Assembly (NCBI GenBank): GCA_910584075.1
Contig: CAJTZI010000078.1
Location: forward strand, 1 to 7,229
Length of the DNA stretch: 7,229 nucleotides
Source: an uncultured Oscillibacter sp.
GTDB lineage: Bacteria > Bacillota > Clostridia > Oscillospirales > Oscillospiraceae
Direction: 5' to 3'
Below, one piece after another: positions 1 through 5,660 of this stretch. The notes beneath the pieces were generated by a model. That model had not been told where the DNA came from, searched no databases, and saw only the letters and a list, made by a program, of their open reading frames with translations. A program made the position numbers and the translations under genes. The first letter of the stretch is position 1, and each line of letters starts with the position of its first letter.

Positions 1-310
1 CCTTGGTCAGGAACAGGCCGGTGGACTCCACGACGTACTCGGCGCCCAGCTCGCCCCAGGGAATCTCGGCGGGATCGCGCTTGGCGTAGATGGGAATCTG
101 CTTGCCGTTGACCACGATGGCGTTCTCGGTGGAGGAGACCTCGCCGGCGAACTGGCCGTGCATGGTGTCATACTTCAGCATGTAGGCCAGGTAATCGGCG
201 GGGCACAGGTCGTTGATGCCCACGATCTCGATCTCAGGGTGGTTGACGCTGGCGCGGAAGACCATGCGGCCGATGCGGCCAAACCCATTGATACCAACTT
301 TGATGCTCAT
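1..310 (-). CDS. gapA: Glyceraldehyde-3-phosphate dehydrogenase, N-terminal part (truncated by window edge)
   Basis: Glycolytic enzyme that oxidises glyceraldehyde-3-phosphate to 1,3-bisphosphoglycerate with NAD in the cytoplasm. The first 103 residues are present. They begin MSIKVGINGFGRIGR, the Rossmann-fold NAD-binding signature (GINGFGRIG at residues 6-14), followed by GINDL (31-35), whose Asp normally contacts the adenosine ribose. The family motif YMLKYDTMHG (43-52) and the segment PWGELGAEYVVESTGLF (84-100) follow. The catalytic Cys domain lies outside the window. The start at 310 is supported by a GAGAGGAG ribosome binding site at 327-320, nine bases upstream. The gene is transcribed away from the kinase-like gene at 583, from its own promoter. 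The family assignment is certain. Whether this is the glycolytic copy or a second paralogue cannot be told from this fragment. Confidence 0.97.
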   Translation of the reverse strand, partial: MSIKVGINGFGRIGRMVFRASVNHPEIEIVGINDLCPADYLAYMLKYDTMHGQFAGEVSSTENAIVVNGKQIPIYAKRDPAEIPWGELGAEYVVESTGLFLTK

Positions 311-341
311 AATGAAAAGCTCCTCTCAAAAATAAATTGGA

Positions 342-357
342 ATGATATATGCATCAT
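342..357. promoter_or_regulatory. Short inverted repeat in the gapA leader
   Basis: ATGAT (342-346) and ATCAT (353-357) form an imperfect AT-rich dyad with a 6-base centre, about 10-25 bases downstream of the predicted gapA transcription start. This is a common place for a repressor site, and gap operons of Bacillota are often controlled by CggR-type regulators. I do not recognise a CggR operator here, and a chance dyad in AT-rich DNA is possible. Confidence 0.2.
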
Positions 358-373
358 ATGGTGTTCTGGGAGT

Positions 374-402
374 ATTATACACCGGGGATTTTCAAATGAA
401 AA
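374..402 (-). promoter_or_regulatory. Predicted promoter of gapA
   Basis: On the minus strand a perfect -10 box TATAAT (379-374) lies 17 bases from a -35 box TTTTCA (402-397). Transcription would start near 367 and give a leader of about 57 bases that includes the ribosome binding site. The -10 match and the spacing are good; the -35 match is moderate. This is a visual prediction from the sigma-A consensus. Confidence 0.65.
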
Positions 403-440
403 GCATTTTTTGTGGAATTTTTGACATGCTTAAGAATTTC

Positions 441-469
441 TTGTAATTTCGACAAAAATTTGTTATGAT
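441..469 (+). promoter_or_regulatory. Predicted promoter of the kinase-like gene and mnmA
   Basis: The -35 box TTGTAA (441-446) and -10 box TATGAT (464-469) are separated by 17 bases. A TG at 461-462 gives an extended -10 (TGTTATGAT). Transcription would start near 476 and leave a leader of about 107 bases before the start codon at 583. A consensus TTGACA at 421-426 also occurs, but it is 37 bases from this -10 and cannot pair with it. Confidence 0.65.
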
Positions 470-523
470 AACTCAGTAATTCTTGGAAATTTGCTGTGCG
501 CGGTCCGCGGGAGAGGCGGGTGG

Positions 524-549
524 GGAAAATTACCACTCTTTAATTTTCC
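524..549 (+). other. Stem-loop in the leader of the kinase-like gene
   Basis: GGAAAATTA (524-532) and TAATTTTCC (541-549) form a perfect 9-bp stem with an 8-base loop. It ends 21 bases before the AGGAGGT ribosome binding site (571-577). No run of T follows it, so it is not an ordinary terminator. It could stabilise the transcript or act as a protein-binding dyad. The pairing is visible; the role is unknown. Confidence 0.4.
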
Positions 550-582
550 AGCGGTGCGCAGACTACGGGCAGGAGGTGCCGC

Positions 583-1410
583 ATGTCGGAACACAATTGT
601 GAGCGGGATCGGGAGCTGGAGGGCGTGCTGCGGCAGGTGTCTGCCCAGCTGAGGGGGTCCCTGGGAAATATTTACGGCGCCCTCTCCCGCATCGCCCCGC
701 CGGAGGCGCGGGACGAGGACGGGAAGATGGACATGGACGCGGCGGTGCTCTGCCAGAGCTACTACCGCATTCTGCGCCTGGCCAACAATCTGGCGGACGC
801 GGCCAACCTGGACGGGCCCAGCGCCGCCCGGCTGCGCAACGAGGACATCGTGGGGCTGTGCCGGGAGGCAACAGAGCGGGCGAAGGTCCCGGCGGAGCTG
901 CTGGGAATCGCACTGCACTTCAAAAGCGAGAGGCCCGGCCACGTCATCGCCGTGGACGGGGAGCGGATCGAGCGGCTGCTGCTGAATCTGCTGTCCAACG
1001 CCTTTAAGTTCATCGGGACGGGGGAGAAGCGGGTGACAGTGGAGGTCCGGGTGGGCCGGGATCAGGTGGAGCTGTCCGTGTCTGACACCGGCGTGGGCAT
1101 CGCCCCGGAGCTGCAGAAGACGGTCTTCGACCGCTATCTCCACACCGACCGGCTGGACCCGCCGCCCCACGGTCTGGGGCTGGGGCTGCCCATCTGCCGG
1201 CGCATCGCCCAAGAGCACGGGGGCAGCCTGCTGCTCACCTCGGAGGCGGGACGGGGCACCACGGTCACCGTATCCCTCCCCAACCGGCGGGAGAAGGTGC
1301 AGCCCCTGCGGACCTATCTGGCGGATCTGGGAGGCGGCTACAACCGGACCATCGTGGAGCTGGCGGATGCCCTGCCCAAGCAGGCGTTCACCCAGAAGTA
1401 TCTGGACTGA
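583..1410 (+). CDS. Soluble histidine-kinase-like ATPase with a degenerate H-box
   Basis: A 275-residue cytoplasmic protein with no signal peptide, membrane segment or recognisable sensor domain. Residues about 10-75 resemble the helical dimerisation domain of histidine kinases. Residues about 124-233 form a clear HATPase_c domain: N-box LLNLLSNAFKF (133-143), G1 box DTGVGIA (168-174), F-box-like VFDRY (181-185) and G2 box GLGLGLPI (197-204). Where kinases have SHELRTPL, this protein reads SAQLRGSL (20-27), so Ala21 takes the place of the phosphorylated His. The only other His in the N-terminal 100 residues is His4. A tail of about 40 residues (234-275) follows the ATPase domain and matches nothing I know. 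The start at 583 is fixed by AGGAGGT at 571-577. No response regulator is adjacent; mnmA follows 5 bases later. ATP binding is likely. Whether it phosphorylates anything, or acts as a pseudokinase or partner of another kinase, is open. Confidence 0.85.
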   Translation: MSEHNCERDRELEGVLRQVSAQLRGSLGNIYGALSRIAPPEARDEDGKMDMDAAVLCQSYYRILRLANNLADAANLDGPSAARLRNEDIVGLCREATERAKVPAELLGIALHFKSERPGHVIAVDGERIERLLLNLLSNAFKFIGTGEKRVTVEVRVGRDQVELSVSDTGVGIAPELQKTVFDRYLHTDRLDPPPHGLGLGLPICRRIAQEHGGSLLLTSEAGRGTTVTVSLPNRREKVQPLRTYLADLGGGYNRTIVELADALPKQAFTQKYLD

Positions 1411-1415
1411 CGGCC

Positions 1416-2489
1416 ATGGAGAGAAAAAAGGTATTGGTGGGCATGAGCGGCGGCGTGGACAGTGCGGCGGCCGCCGTGCTGCTCCAGCGGATGGGGCTGG
1501 AGACCGTGGGGTGCACCCTGCGGCTGTATGACGGCGAGAGCCGGGAGGGGGGCTGCTGCTCCCTGGAGGACGTGGAGGATGCCCGGGCAGCAGCCCGGCT
1601 GCTGGGCATGGATTTCTTCGTGTTCAACTTCAGCCGCCTCTTCCGGGAGGCGGTGATGGACGATTTCGCGGCGGCCTATCAGGCCGGGCGCACCCCCAAC
1701 CCCTGCATCCAGTGCAACCGACGGGTGAAATTCACTGCCCTGCTGCGCCGGGCGGACGAGCTGGGCATCGACTTTGTGGCCACCGGGCACTACGCCCGGG
1801 TGGACCGCTGCGCGGACACCGGCCGGTGGCGGCTGCTGCGGGGGCTGGACCGGCGGAAGGACCAGAGCTATGTGCTCTACCCCCTCACCCAGGAGCAGCT
1901 CAGCCGCCTGCTGCTGCCGGTGGGGGACTACGACAAGGCCGCCGTCCGGGCCCTGGCGGAGGAGGCGGGGCTGGTCAACGCCCAGAAGCGGGACAGCCAG
2001 GACATCTGCTTCATTCCCGACGGGGATTACCCCGCCTTTCTGCGCCGGTACGGCGGCGTGGCCTTCGCTCCGGGGGACTTTGTGGACGCGGCGGGCCGGG
2101 TGCTGGGCCGCCACCGGGGGCTGCCCTGCTACACCACCGGTCAGCGCCGGGGACTGGGGGTCAGCGCCGGCCGGCCGCTGTACGTGCTGGGCAAGGACGG
2201 GCCCTCCAACACCGTGGTGCTGGGGGACGAGGAGGCGCTCTACAGCCGGACGGTGCGGGCGGAGGACTTCAACTGGGTCTCGCTGTCCCCTCTGGAGCAG
2301 CCGGCGCCGGCCACCGCCAAGACCCGCTACAGCCAGGGGGAGGCGCCGGGCGTGCTGTACCCCGAGGGGGGCGGGCGGGTGCGCTTTGTCTTCGACGAGC
2401 CCCAGCGGGCGGTGACTGCCGGGCAGTCCCTGGTGTGCTACCAGGGGGAGGCCGTGGTGGGCGGCGGCGTGATCTGCGGCGCGGAGTAG
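1416..2489 (+). CDS. mnmA: tRNA-specific 2-thiouridylase MnmA
   Basis: Transfers sulfur to uridine-34 of the tRNAs for Lys, Glu and Gln (s2U34), using ATP to adenylate the base and a persulfide sulfur supplied by a cysteine desulfurase. At 357 residues it has the usual length of the family. The PP-loop SGGVDS is at 11-16. The catalytic pair is visible as Cys97 in TPNPCIQC and Cys198 in SQDICFIP; Cys100 completes a CxxC. GHYAR (125-129), KDQSYVLY (148-155) and TTGQRRGLG (240-248) are also family signatures. The ATP-binding domain covers about 1-200, followed by the central domain and the C-terminal beta-barrel (about 280-355). The CCSLEDVEDAR stretch (47-57) is typical of Clostridia. It starts 5 bases after the upstream stop codon and has no clear ribosome binding site, which suggests translational coupling with the kinase-like gene. 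A hairpin follows at 2531. Confidence 0.97.
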   Translation: MERKKVLVGMSGGVDSAAAAVLLQRMGLETVGCTLRLYDGESREGGCCSLEDVEDARAAARLLGMDFFVFNFSRLFREAVMDDFAAAYQAGRTPNPCIQCNRRVKFTALLRRADELGIDFVATGHYARVDRCADTGRWRLLRGLDRRKDQSYVLYPLTQEQLSRLLLPVGDYDKAAVRALAEEAGLVNAQKRDSQDICFIPDGDYPAFLRRYGGVAFAPGDFVDAAGRVLGRHRGLPCYTTGQRRGLGVSAGRPLYVLGKDGPSNTVVLGDEEALYSRTVRAEDFNWVSLSPLEQPAPATAKTRYSQGEAPGVLYPEGGGRVRFVFDEPQRAVTAGQSLVCYQGEAVVGGGVICGAE

Positions 2490-2530
2490 GGGAGGAGCGG
2501 CGGGTTTTAACGCAATGAACATGTATAAAG

Positions 2531-2559
2531 GGAGGCCGCCGGCGATGCCGGCGGCCTCC
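2531..2559. terminator. Probable bidirectional terminator hairpin between convergent genes
   Basis: GGAGGCCGCCGGC (2531-2543) pairs perfectly with GCCGGCGGCCTCC (2547-2559), giving a 13-bp GC-rich stem with a 3-base GAT loop. It lies 41 bases after the mnmA stop and 25 bases after the stop of the convergent GcvT-family gene. The T tracts are weak: TCCTGTCTTT on the mnmA side and CTTTATA on the other. The long stem and the convergent position favour termination in both directions. Confidence 0.75.
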
Positions 2560-2584
2560 TCCTGTCTTTAGGGCCTGGAAAATA

Positions 2585-3688
2585 TTACGCCTTCAGCCGG
2601 ATGTTCTCCGGATCGTACATGGTTTTGGAGCAGAGCTTTGCCGCCGCAGGGACGCCGTCCACCGGGATGGTGACCGCCGTGCCCTCCGCCGCATAGGCGG
2701 CGTCGATGTAGGCCAGGCCCAGGCTCTTGTCCAGAACGGGGGAGTAGGTCGCCGCCGTCACCTGTCCCGCCGCCGTGCCGCCGGCGAGAACCTGGCCACC
2801 GGCGGGGGCCGCCTTGTCCTTGTCGTCCATTATAAAGCCCATCAGTCGCTTGGCCGGCCCCCGCTGCTTGAGGTCCGCCAGGGCGTCGCGGCCGATGAAA
2901 TCGGTGTCCAGCTTCACGGACCAGCCCACACCCGCCTCATAGGGATTGATGGATTCGCTGTACTCCTTGCCGGAGAGATACCCCTTCTCTAGCCGGAGCA
3001 TGCCGGAGGCAGCCAGCAGGCCCACCGGCTTCAGGCCGCAGTCCTTCCCCGCCTCCAGAATGGCCTCGTACACGCAGGGGCAGTCCTCCGCAGCGATGAA
3101 GAGCTCAAAGCCCAGCTCGCCTGTGAAGCCGGTCCGGGAGGCCATCACGTCGTGGCCCGCGATCTGGATCATCTTGAAGGCGAAATAGGCCACGTCGTCC
3201 ACCGTCTCGCTGCTGACGCTGTTGAGGAGCTTGCGGGTGTTGGGGCCCTGGACGGAGAGAAGGCCGAAGCCGCCGGTTACGTCGGTTATGTATACCCGCA
3301 TGTCCCTGCTGTACTCCGCGAAACGCTTGGCGTCCTTGGCCCGGCCGGCGGTGCTGCCCACCAAAAGGTAGTGGTCCTCCGCGTACTGGTAGACGGTGGT
3401 GTCGTCGTACATGCCGCCCTGCTCGTTGCACATGCAGCTGTAGAGACCCCGGCCGGGGGTGAGGCGGTTGATGTCGTTGACGATCATCTTCTGGAGAAAG
3501 GCCTTGGCGTCGGGGCCCTTGATGTCAAACTTGCACATGGTGCTCCAGTCCGTGACGCCGCAGGCGGTGCGGACAGCGTTGTACTCCTCCAGCACGTCCG
3601 TGAACTGGGCCGGCGTGTGCCAGGGCTTCCCGCCGGACATGACCGCGCCCTGGTTCAGATTCAGATAATAAAAAGGGGACTTTTTCAT
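2585..3688 (-). CDS. Stand-alone GcvT-family tetrahydrofolate-dependent aminomethyl/methyltransferase
   Basis: A 367-residue cytoplasmic protein of the glycine-cleavage T / folate-binding family, full length for that fold. Family marks in order: AVRTACGVTDWST (38-50), the folate-site region GGMYDDTTVY (91-100), VQGPN (146-150), TGFTGELGFEL (187-197), LRLEKGY (231-237), the C-terminal barrel from about 280, and the ending YDPENIR (358-364). Two spots differ from true T protein: DVSHM is replaced by DWSTM (47-51), and the ARDTLRLE region reads AASGMLRLE. DxST and LRLEKGY recall the folate modules of sarcosine oxidase and dimethylglycine dehydrogenase. No gcvH or gcvP is nearby. The likely role is taking a methyl or methylene group from a small N- (or O-/S-) methylated substrate onto tetrahydrofolate; the substrate is unknown. 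AGGAGG at 3704-3699 supports the start. It is last in the leftward operon. Other options are a DmdA- or LigM-like demethylase, or a divergent GcvT. Confidence 0.85.
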   Translation of the reverse strand: MKKSPFYYLNLNQGAVMSGGKPWHTPAQFTDVLEEYNAVRTACGVTDWSTMCKFDIKGPDAKAFLQKMIVNDINRLTPGRGLYSCMCNEQGGMYDDTTVYQYAEDHYLLVGSTAGRAKDAKRFAEYSRDMRVYITDVTGGFGLLSVQGPNTRKLLNSVSSETVDDVAYFAFKMIQIAGHDVMASRTGFTGELGFELFIAAEDCPCVYEAILEAGKDCGLKPVGLLAASGMLRLEKGYLSGKEYSESINPYEAGVGWSVKLDTDFIGRDALADLKQRGPAKRLMGFIMDDKDKAAPAGGQVLAGGTAAGQVTAATYSPVLDKSLGLAYIDAAYAAEGTAVTIPVDGVPAAAKLCSKTMYDPENIRLKA

Positions 3689-3736
3689 AGCGATTGAACC
3701 TCCTAAACAAAAATCAATTTCAAATGTTAGATTGTC

Positions 3737-4417
3737 TTATAGACGGGGCAGCTTCTGATAGAACTGGACCGCAAAAAGCCGGCAGGCCTCCAGGTGGTAG
3801 TCCGCCACGGAGTTCAGCAGCACCTGGTCACGCTGCTGAATTGCCGACAGGATGGCCCGGTGCTCCTCGGTGATGGCGATCTGCCGCCCCCGGTCCCGGG
3901 CCGCCAGCAGGTTGAAGGCCTGTACAAAGCCGTAGGCCAGATCCACCGCCTCCATGATTCCCTCGAACCGGGAGATCTCAAAGAGCTTGCGGTGGACGCT
4001 CTCGTTGAGGTGGGCCACCAGCTGCATGTCCTGGTCAATCAGCCTCTCGCAGTCCGCTAGGCGGCCGAAGAGCTCGGCGAGGGCCTCCCTGGTCATGTTC
4101 TGGATCACCTGGGGAAAGGCCAGGCGCTCCAGGGCCTGCTGAAACTTGAAAATATTCTCAATTCCGCTGACATCCAGCCCCTTGGCCTCCACGCCGCCGC
4201 CGGGCACCTCCACCGCGAGGCCGTTGTTGGCCAGCTTGCGGAAGGCGGAGCGAATGGGCGTGCGGCTGACGTTGAAGATCTCCGCGTAGTAGATTTCCAG
4301 CATCCGCTCCCCCTTGGGAATCCGGCCGCAGACAATGGCGTCCCGCAGGGTCTCGTAGACCGCCTGGTAGGCGGGTTTCTCCCCCGCGTAAAAGATGAAA
4401 TCCTCCCGAAGACTCAT
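3737..4417 (-). CDS. GntR-family transcriptional regulator with FCD (FadR-like) sensor domain
   Basis: A 226-residue DNA-binding regulator that probably controls this operon in response to a small acid or pathway metabolite. The winged helix-turn-helix occupies about residues 14-80: AYQAVYETLRDAIVCGRI, then the recognition region SRTPIRSAFRKLANNGL (51-67) and the wing VEVPGGGVEAKG (69-80). The helical FCD domain (about 86-218) carries the usual metal-binding histidines at His142 (NESVHRKLFE), His186 (EEHRAI) and His208 (DYHLEA). The Asp usually found four residues before the first His is Asn138 here. AGGAGG at 4428-4423, five bases upstream, supports the start. It sits inside the operon, 66 bases after the amidohydrolase and 48 bases before the GcvT-family gene, so it is probably autoregulated with the catabolic genes. 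FCD regulators usually repress catabolic or transport genes until a carboxylate ligand binds. The ligand cannot be read here. Confidence 0.93.
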   Translation of the reverse strand: MSLREDFIFYAGEKPAYQAVYETLRDAIVCGRIPKGERMLEIYYAEIFNVSRTPIRSAFRKLANNGLAVEVPGGGVEAKGLDVSGIENIFKFQQALERLAFPQVIQNMTREALAELFGRLADCERLIDQDMQLVAHLNESVHRKLFEISRFEGIMEAVDLAYGFVQAFNLLAARDRGRQIAITEEHRAILSAIQQRDQVLLNSVADYHLEACRLFAVQFYQKLPRL

Positions 4418-4453
4418 GTCATCCTCCTCTTTCGCCGGTCAGGCCTTGTCCGC

Positions 4454-4483
4454 GCGGCGCCCCTGGGGATGCGGAGACGCCGC
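4454..4483 (-). other. Possible intercistronic stem-loop between amidohydrolase and regulator genes
   Basis: GCGGCG (4454-4459) can pair with CGCCGC (4478-4483), directly after the amidohydrolase stop codon, around an 18-base loop that itself contains CCCC/GGGG. In the mRNA it could slow 3' decay of the upstream message or reduce read-through into the regulator gene. The stem is short and the region GC-rich, so chance is a real alternative. Confidence 0.25.
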
Positions 4484-5620
4484 CTACAGCCGGTAAAACG
4501 CCCTGGCGTTCTCTGACAGAATCCACCGGGCCGCTTCCTCCGCAAAGGATACCCCCAGGATGCCGTCCTCCACAAAGCGGTCCATCACCCTGGCCAGCGC
4601 CCGCTTGAAATATTTGGCGGAGAACCAGTGGTGGTCGGGGATGCCGCCGCCGTCGGAGCCATACATGACCTTATTGAAGGGGGCAAAGCCCAGAATGGCC
4701 CGCAGCTTGTCCTCCACGGTGTGGGCGAAGTAGGGGCACATGGAGGAGACGTCCAGGTACACATTGGGATAGTGTGCCGCCAGATAGGCCGCGTATTCCG
4801 TGTTGGGGTTGCCCGCGTGGACCAGCATGACGCTGACATTCCGCATCCGCGGGTCGTTGAGCGCGTCGTAGAGCAGCAGGGGGTTGTTGAGCCGCAGGTC
4901 GCTCAGCGGGCTGTCTCCGGCGCCGGTGTGGATCTGGAGGGGAATGTTCAGCTCGCGGCACAGCTCGCCGCTGAGCAGGAACACATAGTCCCGGATGTAC
5001 TTCTCCGCCCGCTTGTCGGCGTTGTCCCTCAGATAGGCTTCGTACTGCCGCTCCACCTCCGCGCGGGGCGCCGGCAGGACCTCCAGGCCGGTCCGGTAGG
5101 CGATGATGGACTTCAGCGCGATCAGGTGCTGCTCTGCGGCCATGCGCCGCGTGTCGGCCAGAAAGCGCCGCTCAAACTCCGAGAAGGACAGCCCCAGGGG
5201 CAGGAGGTCGTCGGTGACCCGCTCGATGCGGTTGATGTACCGGACCTCAACGGAGTCGTTGAGGGCGGCAAATTCCGCCAGCTCCTCCGGGGTCAGCCGC
5301 TTGTTGGTGACGGGGGAGCCGATGTCCGCCAGCAGCATCTGTATATTGGCGTCGGCCCAGAGCTTCTGGGTGTAGGCGCGGGGGTCCCGCCGGTACAGCT
5401 CCTCCCGCAGCAAAAGCATCTCGTCCACGTCCGTGACGCCGTGGTAGCGGCACATCTCCGCCGTGGACATCTGAAAATAGGCGCCGGCACGGATCTCCTG
5501 GGGCGTCAGCGGGTTGAGAGAGATGGTCCAGGTGTTTTCGATGACCTTGGGCACCCGGCCCGTGGGAAAGGGGTGGCAGTGGTTGTCGATCACCGGCAGC
5601 TCGTCAAAATGAAATCTCAT
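4484..5620 (-). CDS. Metal-dependent amidohydrolase (amidohydrolase_2 type, FluG N-domain-like)
   Basis: A cytoplasmic TIM-barrel hydrolase of 378 residues, counted from the Met at 5620. The metal site of the family is visible: HxH in DNHCHPF (His14, His16), His231 in LQIHTGAGD, His268 in MLVHAGNPNTEY and Asp323 in MYGSDGGG. KSIIAYRTGL (170-179) and the run YPNVYLDVSSMCPY (284-297) resemble the amidohydrolase domain fused to glutamine synthetase in fungal FluG. Amidohydrolase_2 members hydrolyse amides, lactones or lactams, and some decarboxylate, so the reaction is not fixed by the fold. AGGAG at 5634-5630 is nine bases from this start but only three from an alternative ATG at 5626, which would add two residues (M-L); I prefer 5620. 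It is the second gene of the leftward operon, 34-40 bases after the binding protein. No glutamine synthetase partner is in the window. Confidence 0.88.
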   Translation of the reverse strand: MRFHFDELPVIDNHCHPFPTGRVPKVIENTWTISLNPLTPQEIRAGAYFQMSTAEMCRYHGVTDVDEMLLLREELYRRDPRAYTQKLWADANIQMLLADIGSPVTNKRLTPEELAEFAALNDSVEVRYINRIERVTDDLLPLGLSFSEFERRFLADTRRMAAEQHLIALKSIIAYRTGLEVLPAPRAEVERQYEAYLRDNADKRAEKYIRDYVFLLSGELCRELNIPLQIHTGAGDSPLSDLRLNNPLLLYDALNDPRMRNVSVMLVHAGNPNTEYAAYLAAHYPNVYLDVSSMCPYFAHTVEDKLRAILGFAPFNKVMYGSDGGGIPDHHWFSAKYFKRALARVMDRFVEDGILGVSFAEEAARWILSENARAFYRL

Positions 5621-5660
5621 AAGCATTTACTCCTAACCGTTTTTTGGTGTGGCCGGCCCC

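Noticed and set aside
421..426. Perfect TTGACA as the -35 of the kinase promoter
   Set aside because: It is 37 bases from the TATGAT -10 box and has no suitable -10 at 16-18 bases; TTGTAA at 441 has the right spacing.
1338..2522. A 394-codon open frame on the minus strand opposite mnmA
   Set aside because: Shadow of the GC-rich mnmA gene, whose plus-strand frame carries every MnmA motif.
2516..2572. An 18-codon reading frame after mnmA
   Set aside because: It consists almost wholly of the terminator hairpin and has no ribosome binding site.
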